Source: Novosphingobium resinovorum (lineage in GTDB: Bacteria; Pseudomonadota; Alphaproteobacteria; Sphingomonadales; Sphingomonadaceae). From it: a DNA stretch of 64,000 nucleotides. Made by a program: the position numbers and the translations under genes. The stretch is taken from NCBI RefSeq assembly GCF_027922145.1, contig NZ_BSFC01000044.1, forward strand, positions 420,013 through 484,012. Reading direction: 5' to 3'. Positions 1 through 9,009 of the stretch are shown one piece after another. The number at the start of each line of letters is the position of its first letter. Positions within the stretch are counted from its first letter, which is position 1. The notes beneath the pieces were generated by a model, which had not been told where the DNA came from, did not search any database, and saw only the letters and a program-made list of their open reading frames with translations.

Positions 1-1
1 C

Positions 2-436
2 ATCCTGACCAGCAACCTCGGCAGCCAGTACCTTGCCGGGCTTGACGAGGGCGTGGACGTCTCCACCGTGGAGCCGCAGGTGATGGAAGTGGTGCGCGGG
101 CATTTCCGGCCCGAGTTCCTCAACCGTCTCGACGAGATCGTGCTGTTCCACCGGCTGGGCCAGGAGCACATGGCGCCGATCGTCGATATCCAGGTGGCCC
201 GCGTGCAGAAGCTGCTCAAGGACCGCAAGATCGTGCTCGACCTGTCGGACGCGGCGAAGCGGTGGCTGGGGCGTGTCGGCTACGACCCGGTCTACGGCGC
301 GCGGCCATTGAAGCGCGCGGTGCAGCGCTACCTGCAGGACCCGCTGGCGGAGAAACTGCTGGCGGGCGAGGTGCCCGACGGCTCGCACGTCCATATCGAG
401 GACGGCGACGGCGCGCTGGCGATCACCGTAGAGTGA
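2..436 (+). CDS. clpB: ClpB disaggregase, C-terminal part (partial)
   Basis: The reading frame is open from base 2, so the gene begins before the window; about 144 C-terminal residues are present. They start with the TSNLGS strand of the second AAA+ module, continue with the RPEFLNRLDE segment (arginine-finger region) and end with the small D2 subdomain (GARPLKRAVQ, then QDPLAEKLL). ClpB is a cytosolic hexameric ATPase that works with DnaK to resolubilise aggregated proteins after heat stress. The ClpB assignment over ClpA/ClpC rests on this C-terminal segment and is well supported. No frameshift is seen. The gene is followed by a strong hairpin. Confidence 0.93.
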   Translation: MLTSNLGSQYLAGLDEGVDVSTVEPQVMEVVRGHFRPEFLNRLDEIVLFHRLGQEHMAPIVDIQVARVQKLLKDRKIVLDLSDAAKRWLGRVGYDPVYGARPLKRAVQRYLQDPLAEKLLAGEVPDGSHVHIEDGDGALAITVE

Positions 437-441
437 TGCCC

Positions 442-472
442 ATCCTCCCCGTCGCGGTGCGGCGGGGAGGAT
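442..472 (+). terminator. Hairpin after clpB
   Basis: A perfect 10-bp stem (ATCCTCCCCG with CGGGGAGGAT) begins 5 bases after the clpB stop. No T-run follows, so it may be a 3'-end stabilising structure rather than a true intrinsic terminator. Confidence 0.5.
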
Positions 473-501
473 TATGAGCGGGCAATGACCTTAAATTGGA
501 T

Positions 502-578
502 CGTCATTGCGAGCGAAGCGAAGCAACCCAGGGCGGTCTTGAACTGCCCTGGGTTGCTTCGCTTCGCTCGCAATGACG
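502..578. repeat. Inverted repeat family A, copy 1
   Basis: Perfect 32-base arms (502-533 and 547-578) start with CGTCATTGCGAGCGAAGCGA and end in ACCCAGGG. They are separated by 13 bases. Similar copies lie at 25316-25391, 33963-34039 and 43231-43313. The element lies between the convergent clpB and sulfotransferase genes and could form a long hairpin in either transcript. It resembles REP/MITE-type intergenic palindromes. Confidence 0.9.
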
Positions 579-615
579 AGGGATATTACGATCCGAAGTC
601 ATCGCGTTCCCAGTA

Positions 616-1401
616 TCAGTAATACCCGAGAAGCGCGCGAAGCCCGGGGGCGTTGAAGTCGACAAGCGCCTTCTGCTGCGCGTTCAATTCGTCGGGAATC
701 TCGGCGGCGGCATTGAGGTTCTCGCGCGCGGTGCCGCTTTGCTTGCGGTCGGCGCCGATGCGGACCCGCTCGCGCCAGTCCTCGGGCACTTTCGCGAGGC
801 CAGCCGCGTCGAACAAGCCCATGAAGAAGGCCTCGGCACGGCGGCTGTCGAGATCCTTCACCGCCTCGACCATGTCCTCGTAACGGATCACGGTGGTATC
901 GCGCCCCATCCAGCCGAGTGCGTTGAACATGTACATGTCCTTGAGGCCCATCGATTTCTGGTGGATGCCGGTGATCATCAGGTTGATCAGGGCATCGACG
1001 CTCAGCCCCTCGTCCTTCACCAGCACGGCATTGTCGCCGAACTGTTCGGAAACGAAGAAGCGCGCGCGGGCCAGCACCCAGGTGTAGGGATCGCGCACCA
1101 GGATGATCTTGCGCGCGGGCGCGGCTTCCACCGCCGAGGCGTCGGAGAACAGCAGGTGCCCCCAACTCAACATATTACGCGAGGCGTCGAAGGCGCCGAG
1201 GTGGTCGAACAGGTTGCCCCACTGGATGAACGTCGCCTTGTAGTGGTCGGCAACGGGCACGAACATGCGCATGACATTGCGCAGCAGATGCGTGCCGGAC
1301 TTCGGCACGGAATTGAGGAACAGCGGGCGAGGGAGCGCGACCTGCTCGAAGCGAGCGTTCTCTTCGTCGAGGGTATCGGGCTTGAGGCGGATGCGGGTCA
1401 T
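616..1401 (-). CDS. Sulfotransferase family protein
   Basis: A 261-residue cytosolic protein. Residues 31-40 (SVPKSGTHLL) match the 5'-phosphosulfate loop of PAPS-dependent sulfotransferases. Residues 99-116 (IILVRDPYTWVLARARFF) match the 3'-phosphate-binding strand-helix. The expected reaction is sulfate transfer from PAPS to an acceptor that cannot be told from sequence. The ATG at 1401 is preferred over one 60 bases upstream because the family core begins close to it. The gene lies 121 bases downstream of a large TonB-dependent receptor on the same strand and may share its transcript. A perfect palindrome sits between them. Confidence 0.8.
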   Translation of the reverse strand: MTRIRLKPDTLDEENARFEQVALPRPLFLNSVPKSGTHLLRNVMRMFVPVADHYKATFIQWGNLFDHLGAFDASRNMLSWGHLLFSDASAVEAAPARKIILVRDPYTWVLARARFFVSEQFGDNAVLVKDEGLSVDALINLMITGIHQKSMGLKDMYMFNALGWMGRDTTVIRYEDMVEAVKDLDSRRAEAFFMGLFDAAGLAKVPEDWRERVRIGADRKQSGTARENLNAAAEIPDELNAQQKALVDFNAPGLRALLGYY

Positions 1402-1485
1402 CGGATGCCTGTGCTGTGGGATCGGAAGGACAGATAAAGCACAGGGGCGGGGAGCCGTCACTCCACCGCCCCCGTCGAAAGGTTG

Positions 1486-1511
1486 GTCGGGGCGCGCATG
1501 CGCGCCCCGAC
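1486..1511. repeat. 26-bp perfect palindrome between receptor and sulfotransferase
   Basis: Two 13-base arms (GTCGGGGCGCGCA and its complement) form an uninterrupted palindrome just after the TonB receptor stop. On the minus strand it is followed by CAACCTTT rather than a T-run. It may be a weak terminator, an attenuator before the sulfotransferase, or an mRNA-stabilising hairpin. Confidence 0.6.
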
Positions 1512-1522
1512 TGGGGAAACCC

Positions 1523-4500
1523 TCAGTACTTGGCCTTCACGCTCGCGAAGAAGCGGCGGCCGACCATGTCGTACTGCGAGTAGAACACGCCGTTGCCCAG
1601 GATGTCGGCACCGTTGCCGCCGACCACGGAAATGCGCGGCGGCTTGGCGTTGGTGAAGTTGGTGACGCCCAGGGTGAAGGCATATTTGTCCTCGTCGAGG
1701 TTCCAGGTCACCGATGCGTTGTGCTGGAACCACGCCGGGGTCGTCAGCCTGACGCAGCGGCCGTCCGGATAGGCGGTGCTGGTGTCGCAGATCGAGCCGC
1801 CGTCATCCAGAAAGTCCGGACGGTTATCGGTGCCGCCGATCATCGTCAGGCCATAGAAGAAGCTGACGTTGCTCCAGTCGAGGATCGCCTTGAAGTCGCC
1901 GGTCCACTTGGGATCGCCCGCTTCGCCGTTCGAGCTTTCGTAGAGGCCGCTGAACAGCGCGGTGGTATCCTTGAGCTGCCAGGTGATCTCGCTCTGCAGC
2001 GTCAGCTTCACGTCGGGCGTGAACTCGTGCGTGATGCGCAGCGTGGCGTCGATGCCCCGGTTGCGCTGGCTGTTCACGTTGATGAAGCTGTCGCGCACCG
2101 TGTTCACGTTCGAACCGTTGCCCTGCGAACCCGGAACGTCGTCGTTACGGGTGAAGTACGAGCACAGCGGATCGGTCGGATAGAAGTCCGAGTTGTAGCA
2201 CTGCGACAGGATGTTTCCGGCGCCGAGCTGCGCGATCTCGCCGTTGACCTCGATGTCGAAGTAATCGACTGCAAGGCTGAAACGGGTATCGGGCAGGAAG
2301 CTGAAGCGCGGGGTCAGTATGACGCTGCCGGTGAAGGCCTTCGAGGTTTCCGGCTTGAGCAGGCCGATGCCGCCGCCGGTCACGATGGTCGCGCCCGTGC
2401 CCGCACCGGTGTAGTTCGCCGCGACGCCATCGGCCGCACAGTTGTCCGCGAACTGCTGCGAAATCGCGCCGTCAGCCAGTTTCGTGCCCCACTGGATGCA
2501 GGGGTCAATCTGGCGCTGGCTGAGGAACGAGGTCTGGTCGGCCAGGAACTGCTCGAACAGCGCCGGCGCGCGGAACGAAGTGCCGTAGGTGCTGCGCAGG
2601 CGCAGCCAGTCGTTGACCTGCCAGTTGAGGCCCAGTTTGTAGGTCCAGTTGCCGTTGTCGCTGTCGGAGAAGCCATCCGAAGACCGGATCGCCTTGACGT
2701 TGGTGACGCGCGCCGCGCCCGAGAATTCCAGGTTCTTGAAGAACGGAATGTCGGCGAGGATCGGGATGCGAACTTCGCCGAAGGCTTCGGTCGTCTGGGT
2801 CTTGCCGGCGGTGATACCCGCGCCGGTGCTGCCCCAGGCATTGTCGGCCAGCGTGATCGCGCCGGGCGTGTCGTTGATGCGGTCCTCGCGGTACGTCGCG
2901 CCGATCGCGATGCCGACCGGCCCGGCGGGCAGGGTAAGCAGTTCGGGGTTGGTGACGATCGCCTCGACGTACTTCTGCGTATAGGTGGTCTTGCCTTCCT
3001 CCCAGTCGGACAGGAAGTTGACTTCCTCGGGCGTCAATTCGCCGGCGAGGAAGTAAGGATCGTACCAGCGCACGTCCACGCATTGCTTGCCGCCGATCGG
3101 GGTGACCGGGTTGCCCATGTCGGCGCAAGTCGCATCGCGGCTGTCGCCGTAGGGATAGGCCATCGAGTCGGCGAGAATCTGCTGCGAACGGTAGATGCCC
3201 TTCGACTTCGAGTACTGGCCGTAGACGTCGTAGCTGAAGCCCTTGCCGATGTCTCCGCGCACGCCGAACAGGCCGCGGTAGTAGTCCACCCGCTGCGAGT
3301 TGTCGGAAAGGTTGGTGTAGCCGGTCGGGCTGAACAGTGCGGCGCCGCCCCAGCCTTGCGCCAGCGGGTTGCCCGCGAAGCCGCCTTCGTTGCCATCGGC
3401 ATCGACATAGTCGAAGTATTCGCCGTAACCGAACTGCCAGATCTGGCGCGAGCCGTTCTGGTAGGTCTTGCGGCGGTTGAACAGGAACTCGCCGTAGACT
3501 TCGACCGCGTCGCTGACCTTGAAGGCACCGTCGGCATAGAGCGTGTAGCGCTCTGTCTGCGGGATGACGGTGTCCTGGTTGACGTAGGGGTGGTAGCTGT
3601 TCTGGACCGCGATCGATGCGGGATCGTAGCCGACGGGATACCAGCCCTCGGGGACGGCGATCTGGCCGGCGGTGGTGCGCGGTCCGATGCCGGGGATGTA
3701 GCGGCCCAGGTTGCTGCCCGGGTAATTGTACTGGAACAGCGTCACGTCGCCGACGCCCTGGCTTCCGGGGATGTTGGAGCCGTTGGGCGAGTAGTAGTAG
3801 CTGTAGTCGTAAGTCCAGACCTGGCCCCAGGGCAGGCCGCCGCAGCGATACTCGCCGGTGCGCGGATCGACGAGGTCGGCGCGGGTCTTATGGCTCTCGT
3901 CGGTGAAGACGTAGTCTTCCTCGCATTGCAGGTACTTGCGCTGTCCGCGCGCAAGTTCCTTGCGCTTGTAGTAGTCACCCGCGAGCAGGATGTGGCCGCG
4001 ATCCCACGATTTGCCCCAGGTGAGCGAGCCGTTGTATTCCTCGCCGCCGCTGCGGGTGGGGACCGAGGTGAAGCCGTTGGCCTCGATGCCGTTGGTGTCG
4101 GTCTTGGTGATCAGGTTGACCACGCCCGCGACGGCGTCCGACCCGTAGATCGACGAGGCGCCGTCCTTCAGGATGTCGACGCGCTCCATGATCGAGGAGG
4201 GCAGCACGTTGAGGTCGAACGATGACACGCCGCCGCGCGTACCGGCGGGACCGGCACGGCGACCGTTGAGCAGGACCAGCGTGCGCTCGGCACCCAGGCC
4301 GCGCAGCGAGATCGTCTGGGCGCCGGAACCGCCGTTGGTCACGAAGTTCGACGAGATCGCCGAGGTGATCTGAGAGGAACCGCTGGCGATCGGCGAGCCC
4401 TGGATCATCGCGGCCGTATCGATGAGGCCCATCTTCTTCGACAGTTCGGGATCGACGATGGAGATCGGTGAAGGGCTACGGAACACATCGCCGCCCTTGA

Positions 4501-4696
4501 TGCGCGAACCGGTGACCATGATGGTCCCTTCGTCGGCTGGCGGCGGGGTGTTGGGCGCCCTGAGATCCGGCGAGACCGGCGCGGTCTGCTCGGGCGCGGG
4601 GTCGCTGTCCTGTGCGAAGGCCGTGAACGGGGTGAGAAGTGCAATGGCTGGAAGGAACGCGGCACTGCGAAGCAGTCCGCCCTTGGTCCTGATCAT
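1523..4696 (-). CDS. TonB-dependent receptor (large, oligomeric-substrate type)
   Basis: A 1057-residue outer-membrane protein. A signal peptide ends at about residue 28 (AFA|QD), followed by a proline-rich linker. The plug domain starts near residue 60 (MVTGSRIKGGDVF) and carries the usual SLRGLGAERTLVLLNGRR and SSIYGSDAVAGVVN blocks. A 22-strand-type barrel ends in the aromatic KAKY terminus. The ATG at 4696 follows an AGGGGA ribosome site. Receptors of this size usually import complex organic substrates with TonB/ExbBD energy; the substrate is unknown. A palindrome about 140 bases upstream may be its operator. A sulfotransferase gene follows on the same strand. Confidence 0.92.
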   Translation of the reverse strand: MIRTKGGLLRSAAFLPAIALLTPFTAFAQDSDPAPEQTAPVSPDLRAPNTPPPADEGTIMVTGSRIKGGDVFRSPSPISIVDPELSKKMGLIDTAAMIQGSPIASGSSQITSAISSNFVTNGGSGAQTISLRGLGAERTLVLLNGRRAGPAGTRGGVSSFDLNVLPSSIMERVDILKDGASSIYGSDAVAGVVNLITKTDTNGIEANGFTSVPTRSGGEEYNGSLTWGKSWDRGHILLAGDYYKRKELARGQRKYLQCEEDYVFTDESHKTRADLVDPRTGEYRCGGLPWGQVWTYDYSYYYSPNGSNIPGSQGVGDVTLFQYNYPGSNLGRYIPGIGPRTTAGQIAVPEGWYPVGYDPASIAVQNSYHPYVNQDTVIPQTERYTLYADGAFKVSDAVEVYGEFLFNRRKTYQNGSRQIWQFGYGEYFDYVDADGNEGGFAGNPLAQGWGGAALFSPTGYTNLSDNSQRVDYYRGLFGVRGDIGKGFSYDVYGQYSKSKGIYRSQQILADSMAYPYGDSRDATCADMGNPVTPIGGKQCVDVRWYDPYFLAGELTPEEVNFLSDWEEGKTTYTQKYVEAIVTNPELLTLPAGPVGIAIGATYREDRINDTPGAITLADNAWGSTGAGITAGKTQTTEAFGEVRIPILADIPFFKNLEFSGAARVTNVKAIRSSDGFSDSDNGNWTYKLGLNWQVNDWLRLRSTYGTSFRAPALFEQFLADQTSFLSQRQIDPCIQWGTKLADGAISQQFADNCAADGVAANYTGAGTGATIVTGGGIGLLKPETSKAFTGSVILTPRFSFLPDTRFSLAVDYFDIEVNGEIAQLGAGNILSQCYNSDFYPTDPLCSYFTRNDDVPGSQGNGSNVNTVRDSFINVNSQRNRGIDATLRITHEFTPDVKLTLQSEITWQLKDTTALFSGLYESSNGEAGDPKWTGDFKAILDWSNVSFFYGLTMIGGTDNRPDFLDDGGSICDTSTAYPDGRCVRLTTPAWFQHNASVTWNLDEDKYAFTLGVTNFTNAKPPRISVVGGNGADILGNGVFYSQYDMVGRRFFASVKAKY

Positions 4697-4833
4697 GGTG
4701 TGTCCCCTGTATGCGTCTGCGGGCTCTGCCTGCCCGCGACCCGGCCGGAAATCCGGGTCATGGCCCCATCCTGCCCGGGCCGTTCGCGACTGCAACAAGG
4801 AACTGAAATGTTAGTGAAATAAATGCGTAATGG

Positions 4834-4849
4834 GTTGTAACATTACAAC
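4834..4849. promoter_or_regulatory. Palindromic operator candidate upstream of TonB receptor
   Basis: GTTGTAA-CA-TTACAAC: perfect 7-base arms with a 2-base spacer, in the AT-richer region 138 bases upstream of the receptor start at 4696. The symmetry is typical of a dimeric repressor site. The regulator is not identifiable from the window. Confidence 0.45.
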
Positions 4850-4929
4850 AGTTAGCGACCTTTAGTTGTCGATGGACGCATCATGTGTGTGCAAGTGTAC
4901 ATATCTTGTTTGGTGTGACGATGCGTGGT

Positions 4930-4966
4930 GCAAAAGAAAAGGGGCGGTCTCTTGCGAGACCGCCCC
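4930..4966 (-). terminator. Intrinsic terminator of second TonB receptor
   Basis: On the minus strand an 11-bp stem (GGGGCGGTCTC with GAGACCGCCCC, loop of 4) is followed directly by TTTTCTTTTG. It lies 26 bases past the stop of the receptor at 4993-7749. It has both hairpin and T-run. Confidence 0.9.
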
Positions 4967-4992
4967 CCATCCTTTGGTTGTAACGACTTGGC

Positions 4993-7749
4993 TTAGAAGT
5001 CGACCTTCGCGCCGACGCGGAGGTAACGGCCCATGAACAGGCGGTCCGACCATGCCGGGTTGAACTGGTACAGACCATAAGCCGCGTTCGGGTCGTACTT
5101 CGGCTTGGTGTCCAGGATGTTCAGGACGTCGAAGTACAGCTTGAACTTGTCGGCAACCTTGACTTCGCCGTGACCGTCGAAGTTCAGGATACCCTTCGAG
5201 TGGCACTGGACCGGATCGCCGTTGTCGTAGGTGACCAGCTGGCCGTTCTCGGCACTGGCGGCGCAATCCTTGTACACGCCGCCGGCATCGGCCGAGGTGC
5301 TGGAGTAGCCGCTGGTGTAGCTGGTGGTCAGGGTGAAGCTGGCCTTGTCGTTGAAGTCCAGCGTGTTCTGCCAGGTCAGACGGAAGCGCGGGGCACCCGA
5401 GCACGAGGTCAGGTTACAGCCGCCGAGCGAACCGTCGTAGCGCCACACCGAGCCGTCCTCGTTTTCCTGCTCCAGACGGATCAGGTACGAAGCGGTCGCC
5501 TTGGTGTGCAGCGACACGGTGTTGGTCAGGCCGAACTGGGCATCGGCCGAGAAGTCGATGCCGCTACCCTTCATCGAGTTGGCGTTCTTGAACGAGCTGA
5601 TGATCTGGCCAAGCAGCGGCAGCGCGTTCGGGTTCTCCGGATCGGCCACGCCCGGGGTGACGGTCACGCCCGGAATGTTCACGACACCGTTGTTGGTGTA
5701 GTACTGCGTGTAGAGGTCTTCCGAGGCGCTTGCCGACGTGATGACGTTCCTGATCTTCGTGTGCCAGTAGTCAAGCGTCAGCGTGATGTTGCGCTTGGGC
5801 TGCAGCACGACGCCGAAGGTGTACGAGGTCGACTTTTCAGGCTTCAGTTCGGAGTTGCCCGACGACGTGATGCCCGGCGAGTACGTGCCCGCGTAATAGT
5901 TCGGGTTGCTGGCATGCGCTGCGCAGAACGCCGTGTAGATCGGGCTGTCGCAGTTGATCTGGGCGCTTGTGTAGCCGGTTGCCGGCAGCTGGAACGATTC
6001 GTTCAGGTTGGGTGCGCGGAAGCCCTTCGAGAAGGTACCACGAACCTTGATTTCCTCGATCGGCTTGAACTCGGCCTCGAACTTAGGCGAGAAGTTCTTC
6101 TGGCCGGTCGAGTAGTGGTCGTACGACCCGTCCGCCTTGAAGCGCAGCTGGTCGAGGACTGGGATCGAGATTTCGTAGGATGCCGACCAGATGTCGCGGT
6201 TGCCCTTCACGCCCACGGCGTTGATGCCGTAGTAGCGCTCGGTCGGATTGTCGTTGTTCGGCGCGTTCGAGCTCGGGTTGTTGATCGACTCGTAGCGATA
6301 CTGGCCGGCAACGGCGATGTTCACGAAGCCGCCCGGCAGCTCGAACACGTCCTTGTTGAGCGTCGCGATGACTTGGGCCAGCTTCGAGGTCGCCCGCTTG
6401 TTCTGGTCGGGGAAGACGAGCTGATCAGCTTCAGCCGAGTTGGCCGAGGGATCGACGAAGTTGTAGGTGCCCTGGGCGATGGCGTCCATCAGGCCCTGGA
6501 GATAGATGTAGCCGGTGTTCTTGACGTCCAGCGTGACCTTCGAGGCGGTCGCACCGAGCGAGAAGTTCCAGCCGTCGCCAACGGTGCCGTTGACGCCGCC
6601 TGACAGACGGTAGGTCTTGGCGTCGGTGAAGGTTTCACGCGGCTTGTCGGGCAGGCCGATGAGACGGGCAAGCTGGCCGTTGGCCGCATAGGGGTTGTTC
6701 GGGTTGAGCGTGCCGTTCGAGGCATCGCAGCCCGATGCCGTCAGCACACCGCCGGTGATCGACGAAGTGCCGTTCGAGCAAACGTAGGTCGGCAGGTAGA
6801 TCTGGCTGACGGTAACCTGCTCACCACCGGCCGCGGTCTGGCCGACCCAGCCCGCATTGCTGGTCGAGTTGGCCGTCTTCACGTTGTAATAGTTGAACAT
6901 CGCGAAGGCTTCGGTCGACTGGAAGCCGTTGTAGCTGCCGTCGGCCTGGATGCCGTTGCGGATGCCGTTGGTGAGGCAGCCCTGTTCAGCGGTGCCGCAG
7001 ATGCCGCTCTGGTCGGCAGTGCTCCACGGGCCGCTGCGGTCGCGCAGGTACAGCGAGTCGTTGTGCTGGTACTCGGCGGTGGCGTAGATGTTGAAGCCCT
7101 GGTCTTCCAGGTCGCCGTAGCCGTAGGTCGCGTTGATGCGCTGCTCGCCGCCGTCACCGCGCTGCGAGATGCCCATCGAACCGTCGAGGTGCAGGCCGGT
7201 GATCTGGCGCTTGGTGATCACGTTGACCACGCCGGCGATGGCGTCCGAGCCGTAAGTGGCCGAAGCGCCGTCAAGCAGGGTGTCGATGCGATCGACGACG
7301 GTGCCCGAGATGCTGTTGACGTCGACGATGTTGCGCTGGGTGTCGTCCGCCAGCGGGTAATACGCGGTGCGCATGCCGTCGAACAGCGTCAGGGTGTAGG
7401 CGTTGTTGAAGCCGCGCAGCGACGGTGCGGTCGCACCGGTGGTGAAGCCGAAGGCCGACCAGCTCGCGGGAATGGTGCCGGCGTTGTTTGCGGTCAGGGT
7501 CTGCAGTGCGTCGGCAACGGTGGTGATGCCGCGCTTGGTCAGGTCGTCCGAGGTCACCGAAACGACCGGCGAAGCGGTGGCCGCTGCCGGGTTGCGGGTG
7601 ATCGAGCCGGTGACGATGATAACGTTATCGTCGCCGTTGTCGGCCGCCTGGGGTGCTGCGTCCTGCGCGTGCGCGGTGCCGCACAGCAGTGCGAAAGCCG
7701 TGAGGCTCGTCGCGCCGCGCAGTGCGGCCTTCTGAATTGTGGTTTTCAC
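4993..7749 (-). CDS. TonB-dependent receptor
   Basis: A 918-residue outer-membrane receptor. The start is a GTG at 7749 with AGGGA upstream; this gives a clean signal peptide (VKTTIQKAALRG..., cleavage after AHA, residue 28). The plug begins near residue 45 (NVIIVTGSITRNP), with LRGFNNAYTLTLFDGMR and SATYGSDAIAGVVNVITKRQ. The barrel ends in VGAKVDF. Its substrate is unknown. It is divergent from an SDR-TetR operon across 468 bases, which suggests shared control. A good terminator follows. Several cysteines in extracellular loops are typical of sphingomonad receptors. Confidence 0.93.
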   Translation of the reverse strand: MKTTIQKAALRGATSLTAFALLCGTAHAQDAAPQAADNGDDNVIIVTGSITRNPAAATASPVVSVTSDDLTKRGITTVADALQTLTANNAGTIPASWSAFGFTTGATAPSLRGFNNAYTLTLFDGMRTAYYPLADDTQRNIVDVNSISGTVVDRIDTLLDGASATYGSDAIAGVVNVITKRQITGLHLDGSMGISQRGDGGEQRINATYGYGDLEDQGFNIYATAEYQHNDSLYLRDRSGPWSTADQSGICGTAEQGCLTNGIRNGIQADGSYNGFQSTEAFAMFNYYNVKTANSTSNAGWVGQTAAGGEQVTVSQIYLPTYVCSNGTSSITGGVLTASGCDASNGTLNPNNPYAANGQLARLIGLPDKPRETFTDAKTYRLSGGVNGTVGDGWNFSLGATASKVTLDVKNTGYIYLQGLMDAIAQGTYNFVDPSANSAEADQLVFPDQNKRATSKLAQVIATLNKDVFELPGGFVNIAVAGQYRYESINNPSSNAPNNDNPTERYYGINAVGVKGNRDIWSASYEISIPVLDQLRFKADGSYDHYSTGQKNFSPKFEAEFKPIEEIKVRGTFSKGFRAPNLNESFQLPATGYTSAQINCDSPIYTAFCAAHASNPNYYAGTYSPGITSSGNSELKPEKSTSYTFGVVLQPKRNITLTLDYWHTKIRNVITSASASEDLYTQYYTNNGVVNIPGVTVTPGVADPENPNALPLLGQIISSFKNANSMKGSGIDFSADAQFGLTNTVSLHTKATASYLIRLEQENEDGSVWRYDGSLGGCNLTSCSGAPRFRLTWQNTLDFNDKASFTLTTSYTSGYSSTSADAGGVYKDCAASAENGQLVTYDNGDPVQCHSKGILNFDGHGEVKVADKFKLYFDVLNILDTKPKYDPNAAYGLYQFNPAWSDRLFMGRYLRVGAKVDF

Positions 7750-8217
7750 TTTTGTGTCCCTTGTTGCTTCGTTCAGCAGGCGAATGCGTGACCAAGTTCG
7801 CCTGATGACCCGTTGCCGGCTTTCGGATGCGCGCACGCATCGTGATGCCATGTGAAATGTTGTTGCGCCGTAGGGTTCTCCTTTCAACGGAATTTGCCGC
7901 CATGGGGAAAATGGGTTGGCGATTGTGGCAATGACGCAACAGGCATTCGCGACGAACCGTTGCCAGTGTGCAACCGCACAAGGATTCCAGCCGATTAAGC
8001 GGAACAATAGACCTGTTGCATATGCGCATTGTCCACATGATTTCTTGCGCGGGGCATCGCCGTGGTGAAATCCTGTTGCGTTGTTGTAAATCCCTTCCGC
8101 GCAGTGGATTGACCGGCCGCCGCGACGCATTTAACCGATTGATTAAATAAGCTCGCACAAAACGTGTTGTTCGCTTCGTCTGATCGATCGCGAACGCGAC
8201 AGAGAAAGGAAATCGGC
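7750..8217. promoter_or_regulatory. Divergent promoter region, TonB receptor / SDR operon
   Basis: 468 bases without a convincing gene separate the GTG of the receptor (minus) and the ATG of the SDR (plus, preceded by GAGAAAGGAAATCGGC). A small inverted repeat, TGTGC-AACC-GCACA, lies at 7967-7980. A GCATATGC palindrome lies near 8020. Either could be an operator for the TetR-family protein encoded at 9010; no -35/-10 pair is clear. Confidence 0.4.
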
Positions 8218-9003
8218 ATGGAACTCGGCAGTTCTGTCGCAGCAGTAGTCACGGGAGCGGCTTCTGGGCTTGGTGCGGCTACGGCGCGGGCGCTCGCAGG
8301 AAGAGGCGTGAAAGTCGCGATCTTCGATCTCAATGCCGATGCCGGTGAGGCGCTGGCCGCGGAAATCGGCGGGGTGTTCTGCGCCGTGAACGTTACGGAT
8401 GAGGAAAGCGTAATCGCCGGATTCGCGAAGGCGCGCGCGGCGCATGGGCAGGAACGGGTACTGGTCAACTGTGCGGGCATCGCGCCGGCCGCAAAGACGG
8501 TCGGCAAGAATCGCGAGACGGGCGAGCCGAGGGCGCACGACATGGCGCTGTTCGAGAAGGCGATCGCGATCAACCTCGTCGGCACTTTCCGCTGCATCAG
8601 CAAGTCGGCAGCGGGCATGGCGACGTTGGAGCCGATCGATGCGGCCGGCTCGCGCGGGGCGATCGTCAACACCGCCAGCGTCGCGGCGCAGGACGGGCAG
8701 ATCGGGCAGGCCGCCTATGCTGCATCCAAGGGCGGCGTGCTGGCGATGACGCTGCCGGTGGCACGTGATCTCATGAGCGAGGGGATTCGCGTCAACACGA
8801 TCCTGCCCGGCATCTTCGAGACGCCGATGATGGCGGGAATGCCGCAAGGCGTGCAGGATGCGCTGGCGGCGATGGTGCCGTTCCCCAAGCGCCTCGGCAA
8901 AGCGGAGGAGTATGCGAAGCTGGCGCTGTTTATGTTGGAGCACGACTATCTCAACGGCGAATCGATCCGTCTCGACGGCGCCATCCGCATGGGACCTAAG
9001 TAA
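8218..9003 (+). CDS. SDR-family NAD(P)-dependent oxidoreductase
   Basis: 261 residues, the normal length of a classical short-chain dehydrogenase. It has the cofactor loop TGAASGLG (12-19), Asp37 after strand 2 (favouring NAD), NCAG (84-87), and the catalytic Ser154, Tyr167 and Lys171. Its closest recognisable relatives are the 3-hydroxyacyl-CoA / type-10 17-beta-hydroxysteroid dehydrogenase group, so beta-oxidation of a fatty or branched acyl-CoA is plausible. Six bases separate it from the TetR gene, which probably controls the operon. A paralogue with the same landmarks lies at 38086-38880. Confidence 0.87.
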   Translation: MELGSSVAAVVTGAASGLGAATARALAGRGVKVAIFDLNADAGEALAAEIGGVFCAVNVTDEESVIAGFAKARAAHGQERVLVNCAGIAPAAKTVGKNRETGEPRAHDMALFEKAIAINLVGTFRCISKSAAGMATLEPIDAAGSRGAIVNTASVAAQDGQIGQAAYAASKGGVLAMTLPVARDLMSEGIRVNTILPGIFETPMMAGMPQGVQDALAAMVPFPKRLGKAEEYAKLALFMLEHDYLNGESIRLDGAIRMGPK

Positions 9004-9009
9004 ACGCCG

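Noticed and set aside
1486..1511. Palindrome called as an intrinsic terminator
   Set aside because: The stem is strong but no T-run follows on either strand, so it is listed only as a palindrome.
1265..4225. Very long open frame antisense to the first TonB receptor (nearly 1000 codons)
   Set aside because: High-GC third positions keep the opposite strand open. The translation is Val/Ala/Arg-rich with no domain, signal or ribosome site, while the receptor frame is full of family motifs. Similar antisense frames over 5170-6603, 12138-13868 and 29225-32155 were rejected for the same reason.
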